From Methanoculleus sp. (GTDB lineage: Archaea > Halobacteriota > Methanomicrobia > Methanomicrobiales > Methanoculleaceae), in contig NZ_JASEFJ010000005.1 in assembly GCF_030019085.1 (NCBI RefSeq), forward strand, positions 1-64,000: a DNA stretch of 64,000 bases, given 5' to 3'. Of the stretch, positions 18,649 through 28,034 are shown in pieces; the first letter of the stretch is position 1; each line of letters starts with the position of its first letter. Position numbers and translations under genes: made by a program. The notes beneath the pieces were generated by a model. That model did not search any database. It saw only the letters and a list, made by a program, of their open reading frames with translations, and had not been told where the DNA came from.

Positions 18649-19936
18649 ACCGTTCAGGTGCTTCCTCGCGAGAGTTATGTCTTCCTGATGTCGCCAGAGC
18701 AGCTTCCCGGGCGGCCCTGCGTACCTCTTCCCGGGTATCATCGAGCCCCTGGATCAGGGCCTCGATCGCTCGCCGGTCGCCGATCTCACCGAGAACCCGG
18801 GCTACCCCCGCACGGATGCGCCAGTCGCCAGCGTCGCGTAGCGCTGCGGCAAGTGAGGGGACGGCGACTCTCCCGATCTGGCTTAGAGCGGCGGTTGCCC
18901 CCTCCCGGAGACGGTCATCGTCCGCCCCGAGAGCGGCTATGAGGCGTGGGACTGCCGCCTCACCAATATCCGCAAGCGCCGCCGCGGCACGCAGCCTCAC
19001 ATCATCATCGGGGTCGCAAAGCGCCCCGATCAGGGCTTCAACAGCCCTCTCCCCTCCGATCTTTCCAAGCGCGATCGCCGCTCCCCATCTTACGCGCTCG
19101 CCTCCGGTGCGGAGTGCGGTAAGGACGCCCTCCAGCGCAGCCTCCCCGATCTCACCCAGCGCAAGGGCCGCCCTGCTCCGGACGTAGGTGTCGGGGTCGT
19201 CGAGTACGGCCAGCAGTCCGGGGACTGCAGCGGGATCGCCGATCTCCCCGAGGGCGACCGCGGCCATCCAGCGGACGTCGCTGTCATCGTGCTGCAGACT
19301 CTTTGTGAGCGCGCCAACGGCGGGGGAACCGAGTTTACCGAGCGCTTCCGCCGCCTTCCAGCGGACGCCGGTATCGGGGTCGGTCAGGAGAGCGGCAAGT
19401 GGTTCGACCGCTTCAGGGTCGCCCGTATCACCCAGACACCCGGCTGCACGGTAGCGCGTTTCGGGGTCGCGGTTTGAGAGGAGGGCGATCAGTCGGCTGG
19501 TATCACGTTCGCATGATGCCGCGGCAGGTTCGCCGATGCGGAAGTGCAGCCCCCCGGTGCGTCTGCTCGCGACCTCAAAGAGGTAACCGAGAAGCCAGGC
19601 GGCGATGATGAAGGTGCCTGCACTGACCAGGGTCGAGGCATCAGGCGGGCCGCGAAAGAGATACTCGATGGTTACGTGGACTGCGGCGAGCAACACGCCG
19701 ACGGTAACGGCACGGCGGCGGTACCAGAAAGCGGTCAGGATGAGCACCAGGTAGAAGAAGTGGGTGTAGGTGACCGTGCCAAACGCGAGGTCGAGTGAGA
19801 CCGCAAGTACCGTGACGAGAACGATGACCGCAGGTCTGGCCACTCTCTCTAACCACTCTCTGCTCCCTTCAGGAGTCATACCGAAGAGTGGATGCGGTGT
19901 GTACCCATAAAAGAGTTTATGCGCTGCGGGTTGCAT
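18641..19936 (-). CDS. Membrane-anchored HEAT-repeat protein
   Basis: The product has 431 residues. The first 130 hold about three or four hydrophobic segments (VIVLVTVLAVSLDLAFG, FFYLVLILTAFW, VGVLLAAVHVTIEYLF, TFIIAAWLLGYLFEV). From about residue 145 to 420 come roughly nine HEAT repeats with the recurring (A/V)RWxAAxALGxIGDPxAV pattern. The architecture suggests a membrane-held docking platform facing the cytoplasm. The partner is unknown. An internal Met near residue 20 (MTPEGSREW) is an alternative start. It overlaps the smaller HEAT gene and is divergent from the P-type ATPase, which may or may not be functionally tied. Confidence 0.78.
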   Translation of the reverse strand: MQPAAHKLFYGYTPHPLFGMTPEGSREWLERVARPAVIVLVTVLAVSLDLAFGTVTYTHFFYLVLILTAFWYRRRAVTVGVLLAAVHVTIEYLFRGPPDASTLVSAGTFIIAAWLLGYLFEVASRRTGGLHFRIGEPAAASCERDTSRLIALLSNRDPETRYRAAGCLGDTGDPEAVEPLAALLTDPDTGVRWKAAEALGKLGSPAVGALTKSLQHDDSDVRWMAAVALGEIGDPAAVPGLLAVLDDPDTYVRSRAALALGEIGEAALEGVLTALRTGGERVRWGAAIALGKIGGERAVEALIGALCDPDDDVRLRAAAALADIGEAAVPRLIAALGADDDRLREGATAALSQIGRVAVPSLAAALRDAGDWRIRAGVARVLGEIGDRRAIEALIQGLDDTREEVRRAAREAALATSGRHNSREEAPERYD

Positions 19937-20135
19937 CGAGTTCTGGAAAGCAACGCCTGCGTTCTTGAGGTTACTCTGCCACTCAAGCAGCAGATCCCGG
20001 GTTCCTGGAGTTGATCTGTCTGCTTTTTATATTTTTGGTGCAGAACAGGGAGCATATGCCTGTCTTTTCCGGGAGCAGGATGGAGAGGCCTCGCCTGCAG
20101 GAGGCTGACCCCTGACCGATTACCACACCCTCTCC

Positions 20136-22793
20136 GTGGAGGATGTCCAGCGGAATCTCGGGACAGGCCCTACGGGCCTCTCCGCCGCGGAGGCGGAGGA
20201 GCGGCTGCGACGTTACGGGAAGAACCTACTCCAGGAGGAGGCACGTGAGACCCCGTTTCAGGTCTTTTTACGCCAGTTCAAAAGCGTCCTGATAATCATC
20301 CTTATTATCGCTGCCGCGGTCTCGTTTGCGGTCGACGAACCGCTGGACGCTGCTGCCATCCTGTGCATCGTCTTCTTAAACGCCATCCTCGGTTTCACCC
20401 AGGAGTGGCAGGCCGGGGAGGCGATCGCGGCCCTCAAAAAGATGCTCGTCCAGCGTGCAGTCGTTATTCGCGACGGGGCGCGGCGGGAGATCGATGCCGC
20501 GGATATAGTCCCGGGTGACCTGGTCGTGGTGGAGATGGGGGAGCGGGTTCCCGCAGATATCTACCTCATCGAGGCGACATCGCTCCAGGTTGACGAGGCA
20601 CCGCTGACGGGTGAGTCGGCGCCCGTGGACAAGGCACCGGGCTCACTCCCGCCGGAGACGCCCCTTGCCGAACGGAGCAACATGCTCTTTGCCGGCACAA
20701 CGGTGGTCAACGGCCACGGTCGGGGGTATGTGGTCGCCACCGGGATGCAGACGGAGTTCGGTCTGATCGCCGGTCTCTCCAGGCAGGTCGAGGATGAGAC
20801 CTCCCCTCTCGCCAGGCAGATGGACAGGCTCGGCCGCGACCTCGGACTGATCGCTCTCGGGATCGCCGCGATCGCGGTCGTCATCGGTCTCCTGCAACAG
20901 CGAGACCTTCTGGAGATGTTCCTTGTCGGCGTCTCGCTTGCGGTGGCGGTGATCCCGGAGGGGCTTCCGGCGGTCGTGACACTGACGCTTGCCCTGGGCG
21001 TCAAGAACATGATGCAGAGGAACTGCCTTATCCGCCACCTCCCGGCATCGGAGACACTTGGTGCGGTCTCTGTTATCTGTACCGACAAGACCGGGACGCT
21101 CACCCGGAACGAGATGACTGTTGTCCGGGTGTGGACGCCAGGCGCGGAGGTCGAGGTCACGGGTGCAGGATATGCCCCTGAGGGTGAGTTAATCCTCAAC
21201 GGCACCCCGATCGACCCGCTCGAGGATCCCGGTCTCCGGCAATTTCTGCGCACAGTCCTCGTCTGTAACCATGCGAGCCTTGGCCAGGACGATGAGGGGT
21301 GGAGGATCTTCGGCACGCCAACCGAGGGGGCACTCGTGGTCGCGGCGGCCAAAGCCGGTCTCTCCCGTGCAGACCTCCCCGAACCGGTGGAAGAGTTCTC
21401 GTTCAACTCCACCAGGAAACGGATGACAGTCATCTGTCCCCGTAAAGGGGGTGGTTACGTCGCCTGCGTGAAGGGGGCACCGGAAGTTCTCCTTACCCTC
21501 TCTTCCCGATTGCTTTCGGGCGGGTCGGTCGTCCCGCTCACCGACGAACTCCGGAGAGAGATCCTCTCCGCTATCGAGGGCTACGCTTTGCAGGGCCTCA
21601 GGGTAATCGGGGCGGCCTGCCGCCCGCTCCCCCCGGGTATAGACTGGACACCTGATACTGTGGAGGAAGACCTGGTCTTTCTCGGGTTCGCAGGGATAGT
21701 CGACCCCCCGCGTCCGGAGGCGGCGGAAGCCATCAGCCTCTGTCGGAGCGCCGGGATCGACGTCATCATGATCACGGGAGACAACCCGCTGACCGCATCC
21801 ACCATCGCCCGCGGTCTCGGTCTCTCCAGTGAAGGTGCGCTGACCGGCGCCGATCTCGAATCTCTCTCCGACGACGAACTTGCAAAGCGTCTCCGGACGA
21901 CAAAGGTCCTCTCCCGGGTAACGGCGGAGCACAAACTCCGGGTGGTCGACCTCCTCTCCCGCGACCGGAAGGTGATCGCCATGACCGGGGATGGCGTCAA
22001 TGACGCCCCGGCGCTCAAAAAAGCGAGCATAGGGATTGCCATGGGTATCAAAGGGACGGACGCGGCCAGAGAGTCGAGCGACATGGTGCTCGTGGACGAT
22101 AACTTCGCAAGCATCGTCGCCGGTGTGGAGGAAGGGAGACGGGAGTATGACAACATCGCCCGGTTCACACGCTACCTCCTATCCTCCAATGTAGGGGAGA
22201 TCGTCGCTATTGTCGGGGCGCTCCTCCTCGGTCTTCCGCTGATCCTCGTCCCCGTTCAGATCCTCTGGATCAACCTTGTCACCGACGGGTTCACCGCCCT
22301 GGCCCTCGGGTTCGAACCCGCCGAGCGGGATATCATGCAACGACGACCTCGCGACCCCGGGGAGCCCATACTCAACCGGAACGCCTACCTGATCATCCTC
22401 TCCCTGGGGGCCTTGATCGGTCTCCTGGCCCTCCACGTCTTCCTGGGTGTCTATGAGGTTGACCTTGATCGGGCGCGGACGATGGCTTTTACCGGGCTCA
22501 TAATCTTTGAGGTCTACAACGCGCTGAACTTCCGTTCGTTCCGGTCTCCTCTCTATCGGATCGGGGTCTTCTCAAACCCCGCCCTGATACTGGCGATCGT
22601 CGGGACGCTTGCCCTCCAGGTGGTGGTGGTCTACGTCCCCCTGATGCAGGTCTTCATGGGGACGGCACCCCTCACACTTGCCGACTGGGGACTGCTTGCC
22701 ATCCTCGGTCTGCCTGTGCTGATCGCCGGGGAGGTTTACAAGGTCCTGCGGTTGAAGATCGGCCGGATGGCGAGCGATGCCGTCGGGACGTGA
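20136..22793 (+). CDS. P-type cation-transporting ATPase (P2, Ca2+-ATPase-like)
   Basis: The product has 885 residues counted from GTG. Signatures in order are TGES at 158-161 (actuator), PEGLP at 274-278 (M4 ion site), DKTGTLT at 317-323 with the phosphorylated Asp, TGDGVNDAPALK near 617, and WINLVTDG near 711 (M6). The PEGLP and N-x2-TD pair places it among P2 pumps for Ca2+ or related cations. The exact ion cannot be read from sequence. About ten membrane segments are present. The GTG has no ribosome-binding site. A CTG at 20112 lies 7 nt after CAGGAGG and adds eight residues (LTDYHTLS) that fit the family N-terminus, so translation may start there. A TATA-like TTTTATATTT lies near 20024. 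Confidence 0.92.
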   Translation: MEDVQRNLGTGPTGLSAAEAEERLRRYGKNLLQEEARETPFQVFLRQFKSVLIIILIIAAAVSFAVDEPLDAAAILCIVFLNAILGFTQEWQAGEAIAALKKMLVQRAVVIRDGARREIDAADIVPGDLVVVEMGERVPADIYLIEATSLQVDEAPLTGESAPVDKAPGSLPPETPLAERSNMLFAGTTVVNGHGRGYVVATGMQTEFGLIAGLSRQVEDETSPLARQMDRLGRDLGLIALGIAAIAVVIGLLQQRDLLEMFLVGVSLAVAVIPEGLPAVVTLTLALGVKNMMQRNCLIRHLPASETLGAVSVICTDKTGTLTRNEMTVVRVWTPGAEVEVTGAGYAPEGELILNGTPIDPLEDPGLRQFLRTVLVCNHASLGQDDEGWRIFGTPTEGALVVAAAKAGLSRADLPEPVEEFSFNSTRKRMTVICPRKGGGYVACVKGAPEVLLTLSSRLLSGGSVVPLTDELRREILSAIEGYALQGLRVIGAACRPLPPGIDWTPDTVEEDLVFLGFAGIVDPPRPEAAEAISLCRSAGIDVIMITGDNPLTASTIARGLGLSSEGALTGADLESLSDDELAKRLRTTKVLSRVTAEHKLRVVDLLSRDRKVIAMTGDGVNDAPALKKASIGIAMGIKGTDAARESSDMVLVDDNFASIVAGVEEGRREYDNIARFTRYLLSSNVGEIVAIVGALLLGLPLILVPVQILWINLVTDGFTALALGFEPAERDIMQRRPRDPGEPILNRNAYLIILSLGALIGLLALHVFLGVYEVDLDRARTMAFTGLIIFEVYNALNFRSFRSPLYRIGVFSNPALILAIVGTLALQVVVVYVPLMQVFMGTAPLTLADWGLLAILGLPVLIAGEVYKVLRLKIGRMASDAVGT

Positions 22794-22892
22794 AAAAAAG
22801 GCTCTCTCCCGTCCCCATGTGGCCACATGCCCGGGTAAAAGGGATACTGCGCGGGTTGATCCGGGTATCGGGTGCTTTTAGCGGGGCGGGGT

Positions 22893-24053
22893 TTACGAAG
22901 TTGCGACCTTGACGCATTCTGCCCTGGTTCCTATCCGGGCGATCGCCCCGCACATCCCAGGAACGTAGGCAAAGGCCTTCCCTGAGTCCACCATGATCGA
23001 TCTGAACAGGTCCATCCGTGGTGAGACGACCATACAGGTGTCTGTGATCACCCTGGCACCGCTCCGCTCGATCACCCTCACCAGGTCCTGGTTATTCTTC
23101 GCGATTCCCGCCGCGGTGAAGACGTAAAATGGTTTTTTTGCGGTCTTCCCTCGCAGGAGTTCCGCAAGTTCCCTGAGTTCGTCGACCGAACAGTGGGGAC
23201 AGCCCACAGCTACCGCCTCGACATCGGTCTCTTTAAAGAGAGCCTCGATCTCGTCTTCCGTTACCGTCACACGGTCAAGATCGTCAGTTGGAAACGAAAA
23301 GACCCTTGCCTCCGGTGTGATCCCCTCCACGTGGAAGAGCGCGACTGCTCCTGTTGCAGCCATCGCGGCACCCAGGGCCTTGAGCTGGTCGCGGGTCGGC
23401 CGGATTCCCCGGAATACCGGGATCCGGTTCCCGACTTTCTTCCCGACAATATGGCCGATGGCGCCCCAGTGTCCGGCGTGGGGTCCGGTTCCCGCCTCGA
23501 TATCGACGACGACCTGTGGCCGCCGGTTCTCGACGATGTGGAGACCGTAGTAAGGCGTCTTTCCTATGATCGCCGCCGCAAGGGCGCTCGGCCCGCCCTC
23601 CCGGTTTGTCCTGGCCCCGATAACGGAGTTTGCGTAGACAACCGCCGAAGACTCTGACCATGCCAGGTGCTCGCCGTATTCGGTGATCCGGAGGTAGTAG
23701 GGGGTGCAGGTGCACTCCAACCTGACGCCGAGTCTCCTGTAGGCCTCGACGACCTCCGCCTGGTGGCGGGCGAACTCCTCATCGATCCCGAACTCCTGCC
23801 ACCCTTCCCGTGGCATACCGATCGGGTTTAATACAGTCGGGACCACCACCCGGGCATTGAGGCTCTGCAGCCAGGAAAGTCCCCATCTCCCGATCGTCTT
23901 GTAGGATGCACCGCTCACCTGGGCACCTGTGATCGGGACGAGTTTGCTGGCGCCGTAGACCTCTCCGAGCGCGACCAGGATCTCCATCATCTTCTGCCGG
24001 GTCTCGCCGAACTCGCCTGCGAGCACCCGTTCATCATCGTTATCAAGATACAT
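22893..24053 (-). CDS. Phosphomevalonate dehydratase large subunit (aconitase X family)
   Basis: The product has 386 residues and belongs to the aconitase X catalytic (DUF521) family. In archaea the large subunit with a small DUF126 subunit dehydrates 5-phosphomevalonate to trans-anhydromevalonate phosphate. Recognisable parts include YGASKLVPITGAQVSGASYK, the CTCTPYY segment with Fe-S Cys, VVYANSVIGARTNREGGPSA, and GCPHCS plus a late TDTCMVV with further Cys. The ATG at 24053 follows the upstream decarboxylase stop by 1 nt, which rules out the longer frame. Neighbours are the next enzyme of the route and UbiX. No DUF126 small subunit was found in the window. Confidence 0.9.
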   Translation of the reverse strand: MYLDNDDERVLAGEFGETRQKMMEILVALGEVYGASKLVPITGAQVSGASYKTIGRWGLSWLQSLNARVVVPTVLNPIGMPREGWQEFGIDEEFARHQAEVVEAYRRLGVRLECTCTPYYLRITEYGEHLAWSESSAVVYANSVIGARTNREGGPSALAAAIIGKTPYYGLHIVENRRPQVVVDIEAGTGPHAGHWGAIGHIVGKKVGNRIPVFRGIRPTRDQLKALGAAMAATGAVALFHVEGITPEARVFSFPTDDLDRVTVTEDEIEALFKETDVEAVAVGCPHCSVDELRELAELLRGKTAKKPFYVFTAAGIAKNNQDLVRVIERSGARVITDTCMVVSPRMDLFRSIMVDSGKAFAYVPGMCGAIARIGTRAECVKVATS

Positions 24054-24054
24054 C

Positions 24055-25299
24055 TTACACCCACCCCGCTCTCCTGAATTCATCCTCCCTTCCCATGACC
24101 ATGGTGGCGTCGATCCCGACCTTCACGTTTGTCCCGTCGGCAAGGCGCATCGGGTCAAGCGACGAGCCCCGCACTCCTGTGATGACCATGATATCGGTAT
24201 CCCCCCGCACCCTGGTCGCGATCGCGTACTCTACGTCCTCTGGGTCGTGGATCTCGATATCCTCGTCCACCACCACAACATGCTTCAAGGACGTATGGGC
24301 CGCAAAGGCCGCCATGATAGCGTTCTTCCCGTCCCCCTGTGTGTTCTTCCGGATCTTGACAACTGCGTGGAGGTAACCGGCGCCGCCCTTTGTGAGGAGG
24401 ACATCGCGCACCGTTGTCACCTCACTCACGGCACGGTAGATCTTCGGTTCATACGGCGCCCCCATCAGGAGTTTGTGTTCATCGCCGGCAGGGAGGATGC
24501 CGTGGTAGATGGGGTCGTCCTTGCAGTAGATACGGTTGAACTCGATCACCGGTTGCTGGCGCACGGGGTCGTATGTCCCCGTGATATCGACGAACGGCCC
24601 TTCCGGTGCAGTCTCCGGGCCAATGTAGCCCTCGAGCACGATCTCGGCGTCGGGAACCCGGACTCCGTTCTCGCACTCCCTGACACTGAGTTCCCCGCCC
24701 ATCAATTCCGCAGCGTAGGCTAGTTCTTTCCCCTCAGGAACGCGCGTGCAGGCGGCAAAGGTCACCAGGGGATGGGTGCCGATGGTGACCGCGACCGGGA
24801 GTCGTTCCCCATGGGCGAGCGCCGTCTTCAGCATGGTGTGGGTGTGACGTCCCTCAACAAGCCTCGCCACCACGTGACGGTCGTCGATGACCATCATCCG
24901 GTGGATGGAGGCGTTCTCAACGCCGTCGTAACTTGAAAAAACGATACCCCCGGTGATGTAGCGCCCGGCATCGCCCGGGAAGTGTTTCATCACCGGGAGG
25001 CGGGAGAGGTCTGCAGGAATGCCGCCCTCGCACCGCCCTGCGTCCAGCACCCGGCCGTTGTAGGTCGCGGTCGCAAGATGGGGAACGAGTCTTCGTTCAT
25101 CAACACCGAGCGCCGCGGCAAGCGCTCCCCTGCTGGCAAGCAGGTTCATAACACCCCGGTGGCCGTCGAGGTTATGGAAGAAGACGATCTTATCGGTTCT
25201 GCTCGCCATTCGGGGAGCCTCGTATACGCTCGAGCAGGGGTTCTCGATCTCCTCGACCTTCCCCTGCTCCCGCATCATCTCAATGAAATCACGCATCAT
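24055..25299 (-). CDS. UbiD-family decarboxylase, probable anhydromevalonate phosphate decarboxylase
   Basis: The product has 414 residues, a normal UbiD size. UbiD enzymes decarboxylate with prenylated FMN. The archaeal subgroup next to the aconitase X genes converts trans-anhydromevalonate phosphate to isopentenyl phosphate. Seen here are PEGPFVDITGTYDPVRQQPV (the E of the conserved ExPF segment), EFNRIYCKDDPIYHG, and a later VVDEDIEIHDPEDVEYAIAT segment, typical of the family. The start is ATGATG at 25299, overlapping the UbiX stop (GATATGATGCGTGA). Longer frames upstream duplicate UbiX coding. The assignment to the mevalonate route comes from the neighbouring dehydratase and is inference at the substrate level. 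Confidence 0.88.
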   Translation of the reverse strand: MMRDFIEMMREQGKVEEIENPCSSVYEAPRMASRTDKIVFFHNLDGHRGVMNLLASRGALAAALGVDERRLVPHLATATYNGRVLDAGRCEGGIPADLSRLPVMKHFPGDAGRYITGGIVFSSYDGVENASIHRMMVIDDRHVVARLVEGRHTHTMLKTALAHGERLPVAVTIGTHPLVTFAACTRVPEGKELAYAAELMGGELSVRECENGVRVPDAEIVLEGYIGPETAPEGPFVDITGTYDPVRQQPVIEFNRIYCKDDPIYHGILPAGDEHKLLMGAPYEPKIYRAVSEVTTVRDVLLTKGGAGYLHAVVKIRKNTQGDGKNAIMAAFAAHTSLKHVVVVDEDIEIHDPEDVEYAIATRVRGDTDIMVITGVRGSSLDPMRLADGTNVKVGIDATMVMGREDEFRRAGWV

Positions 25300-25843
25300 A
25301 TCCGCTCCATCGGGTTCCAAGGTCATGTCTGACCCCCATGTGATCGAGCACCCGGGCAACCACCATATCGACAAGGTCATCGATGGTCTTCGGCTGCTGG
25401 TAGAAGGGAGGACTTGCGACCATCACGGTCGCCCCGGCCTCATCGGCGGCAAGCATGTTCTTCAGGTGGACCCGGGAGAGCGGCATCTCCCGGAGTAGTA
25501 GCAACAGCGGTCGTCTCTCCTTGAGACAGACGTCCGCCGCCCGGGTGATCAGGTTGTCAGCGAAGCCGTTGCTGACCGCTGCAAGAGTCTTCATGCTGCA
25601 GGGCACGATCGCCATCCCGTCGCAACAGAACGACCCGCTCGCTATATCGGCAGCGAGATTGCTGTTATCGGCGTATATGGCGTCAAACCCCATGAGGTCA
25701 ACACCCTCGATCCCGGCGATCTGCCGGGCGGTATCGGATATGATGATATGCACCCTGGCCCGCTCACAGAGCACCTCGAGCAGGCGATGGGCGTAGATCA
25801 CCCCGCTTGCCCCCGTCACCCCGACGACGAATTCCCTCTTCAT
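25289..25843 (-). CDS. ubiX: Flavin prenyltransferase UbiX
   Basis: The product has 184 residues. UbiX joins a dimethylallyl group to FMN to make prenyl-FMN, the cofactor of UbiD enzymes. The N-terminal VVGVTGASGVIYAHRLLEVL holds the GASG flavin-phosphate loop. CSMKTLAAVSNGFADNLITRAADVCLKERRPL and LLREMPLSRVHLKNML are the diagnostic family blocks, the latter binding the prenyl phosphate. It overlaps the UbiD-type decarboxylase, its user, by about 10 nt. The HD-hydrolase gene lies 14 bp upstream in the same direction. Its substrate dimethylallyl phosphate is itself close to the isoprenoid route encoded here. Confidence 0.95.
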   Translation of the reverse strand: MKREFVVGVTGASGVIYAHRLLEVLCERARVHIIISDTARQIAGIEGVDLMGFDAIYADNSNLAADIASGSFCCDGMAIVPCSMKTLAAVSNGFADNLITRAADVCLKERRPLLLLLREMPLSRVHLKNMLAADEAGATVMVASPPFYQQPKTIDDLVDMVVARVLDHMGVRHDLGTRWSGYDA

Positions 25844-25857
25844 GTCTTCTACATCCT

Positions 25858-27066
25858 TTATATAACTACAAGTTTATCCTGTTTTGTCGCTCGCTTCACC
25901 CGGAGGACCTCCATCGCCGCCTGCTCCACCACCTGACGGTGCATTGCGGGGGTATAGACGCCGAGGCGCCACTGGCGTCGCCTGGTATCGTTCAGGGTGT
26001 TGATGATTGGCGAGACCTCCTCGATATCCATCATCGCGTGGCTGTTCCTGACCCTGATCTCCATCGAGAGAGCCCCGGGGAGGGGAGGAATGTCCACCAG
26101 AACCTCGTCCTGCCCGACCCCTGCGGTCTCGGCGATGGCACGGGCGATCTCGCGTTCACGTGCAGGCCCTGTTTCCTGGCGGAGGGCTACGGCATTCACC
26201 CGGTCTTCGCCGATATAGAGCGCCCGTTTGTAGAGGTTTCGGTTGTATACCCGGCGGGCAAGGTCGCGGCTGATGGCGTGTGGTGAATGTTTCAACCGTT
26301 CCATGCAGGCGGCATCGTCCATCCGCATCAGTTTGCATGCGTCCTTTGCCGGGACGTTCTGCAACTCTTCCCGGAGGGCGTGGCTGAACATGCTTGTCGC
26401 GATACGGCTGACGTGATGGAAGTAGACCGCCGGACGCATGAGCGTCCGGGCTATCAGGAGCGACTCGGCGGCATTGATCCCGCCCTCGTCCAGTGCGATC
26501 CCTGTTTCGGACAGGATAGTGCACCGGATCAACCGCTGGGCGTCAACTGTCCCGTATGGCACGCCGGTGTAATGGGCGTCCCGCATCAGGTAGTCCATCC
26601 GGTCGACATCAAGGCTGCCGTGGATGATGCTTGCATGAAGATGTTTCCCGGCGACGATGGCACAGACCTCTGCGGGGTCGAGCCCCACGTCTTCCAGGAT
26701 CTCTGCGACCGCTCCCTCCCGGAGGAGGTGATCGATCTCGTGATGGCTTCGGCCTGTGAACTCCTCCATCACGGGTTCGGTGACGTGCGAGAATGGTCCG
26801 TGACCGATATCGTGGAGGAGGGCGGCCGTGTTTACGAGCCGGCTCTCATCTTCATCAAGCCCGAGTCTCGCCGCCATCAGTCCGGCAAGGTGCATCGTCC
26901 CCAGGGAGTGTTCAAACCGGGTGTGGTTCGCGCCGGGGTATACCAGGTTTGCAAACCCCAGCTGGCTTATGTGGCGGAGTCTCTGGAGGAGTTCGGTATC
27001 CAGCAGTCTGAGCGCAAGGGTGTCCGCCTCGATGTAACCATGCACCGGATCCTTTATGATCTTCAT
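25858..27066 (-). CDS. HD-domain phosphohydrolase (SAMHD1/dNTPase-like)
   Basis: The product has 402 residues. It opens with KIIKDPVHGYIEAD and then QRLRHISQLGFANLVYPGA and HTRFEHSLGTMHLAG. The metal-binding motif LLHDIGHGPFSH follows near residue 85-96, with a later His and Asp (GSLDVDRMDYLMRDAHYTG). These blocks are shared with archaeal and bacterial dNTP triphosphohydrolases related to SAMHD1. The protein is cytosolic; no membrane segment is seen. The natural substrate may be a nucleotide, but some relatives act on other phosphates. It lies upstream of ubiX by 14 bp and could be cotranscribed, though a link to isoprenoids is not evident. Confidence 0.88.
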   Translation of the reverse strand: MKIIKDPVHGYIEADTLALRLLDTELLQRLRHISQLGFANLVYPGANHTRFEHSLGTMHLAGLMAARLGLDEDESRLVNTAALLHDIGHGPFSHVTEPVMEEFTGRSHHEIDHLLREGAVAEILEDVGLDPAEVCAIVAGKHLHASIIHGSLDVDRMDYLMRDAHYTGVPYGTVDAQRLIRCTILSETGIALDEGGINAAESLLIARTLMRPAVYFHHVSRIATSMFSHALREELQNVPAKDACKLMRMDDAACMERLKHSPHAISRDLARRVYNRNLYKRALYIGEDRVNAVALRQETGPAREREIARAIAETAGVGQDEVLVDIPPLPGALSMEIRVRNSHAMMDIEEVSPIINTLNDTRRRQWRLGVYTPAMHRQVVEQAAMEVLRVKRATKQDKLVVI

Positions 27067-27611
27067 CCAGACCGGGCAGGAAGACCCCGGTTCGGGATCT
27101 CCGGGGGAGTCTGCCCTTATTCACCTCCTTCAGGTCTCTGTTCTCCCGGGTTCACCGGGTGTCCTGCGAAGTTATGGGGGGTGAGATGGGGGGCGGAACG
27201 GATCTCCCCGCTACTGGCCTCCGGGGACGAAAGCGGCACCGCCCTTTCTCTCCTGCGAGGAATATATAACCGGGGTATAATATTAAGCCACCGTCATATT
27301 TTTCTTGCAAGTGAAGAGGCCGTCAACCCGGTAACCTCCAGGTATGATTAACCCCGCCCGGTGACGGCTACCCTGGGGGGGTGCGCGATCGCTTGCAGGA
27401 GACCGCCTGTCTATCTCGATGTCAGGAATCTCGGGGGTTCACCTTTCAGATCGCCGGTTTGATGGCCTCGCAAGTGCGTGTTATCACACCACTGCCTGAT
27501 GATCAAAAGGGATTGTGGATGGCATCGGGAGATGCCGGTTGGGGCAACTCACAGTCTCTGCTGGAGTTTGTGGAAACCAGAAAAATAAGAGTATAGAGCG
27601 TGGTCTCTTAT
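27067..27611. other. Long intergenic region between HD and DUF35 genes
   Basis: This is about 545 bp. An AT-rich patch at 27261-27284 (AATATATAAC, then GGTATAATATTAA) could act as a TATA element for the minus-strand HD gene, giving a long leader of roughly 170 nt. A second TATA-like run on the plus strand leads to no gene. Short frames here have no recognisable protein features. No tRNA or other known RNA was seen. The 3' end of the DUF35-thiolase operon lies at the right edge. Confidence 0.4.
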
Positions 27612-28034
27612 CTATGTCAGATGAGCCCCGTCTTCTTCCACTGGCGCGAACTTTGTTCCATAGTGGATGACACCGCTCTCTCCGTCCGCTACCACGCGGC
27701 GGAAGACGCTTCTCACTCGCATCCCTATCCTTGCCTCCTCCGGAGAGCAGACCACCTGGGCGGTGAGTCGTGGCCCTTCGTCTAGTTTTATGATCGCGAG
27801 GACGTAGGGGGTGGTGTACTCAAACTGGTCGCTTGCCGACCGGATCACCGTGTAGGTGACAACCGTCCCGTACCCGCAAAACTTATGGTTTACGATCCTG
27901 CCGCTTCGTCGGCAGTCGGGGCATAGTGTTCGCGGCGGGAAGAAGTAGCGGCCGCAGTTCGTACACTGCGTCCCTATGAGGTTGTAGCGTTGTGGGATCT
28001 TTCTCCAGAAACGTGATACTGACATCTTTTTCAC
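27612..28034 (-). CDS. DUF35 zinc-ribbon/OB-fold protein of the thiolase-HMGCS complex
   Basis: The product has 140 residues. The N-terminal rubredoxin-like zinc ribbon is [20 protein letters not shown]. An OB-fold follows with [22 protein letters not shown] and a Gly/Arg-rich C-terminal strand. In archaea this protein bridges acetoacetyl-CoA thiolase and HMG-CoA synthase and passes acetoacetyl-CoA between them in a shared CoA-binding cavity. Its start overlaps the thiolase stop by 4 nt, consistent with a fixed-ratio complex. It is the last gene of the four-gene operon. Confidence 0.93.
   Translation of the reverse strand: MKKMSVSRFWRKIPQRYNLIGTQCTNCGRYFFPPRTLCPDCRRSGRIVNHKFCGYGTVVTYTVIRSASDQFEYTTPYVLAIIKLDEGPRLTAQVVCSPEEARIGMRVRSVFRRVVADGESGVIHYGTKFAPVEEDGAHLT

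Noticed and set aside
22308-22320. GGGTTCGAACCC resembling a tRNA T-arm
   Set aside because: It lies in the conserved coding region of the P-type ATPase (GFEPAE) and no other tRNA arm is present. A similar GGGTTCGAACC near 31430 is within the riboflavin kinase.
26287-27351. 354-codon plus-strand frame opposite the HD hydrolase
   Set aside because: Shadow frame; the minus strand carries all HD motifs in order.
27381-27596. 71-codon plus-strand frame in the gap before the DUF35 gene
   Set aside because: No ribosome-binding site, no family resemblance, and composition like other chance frames.
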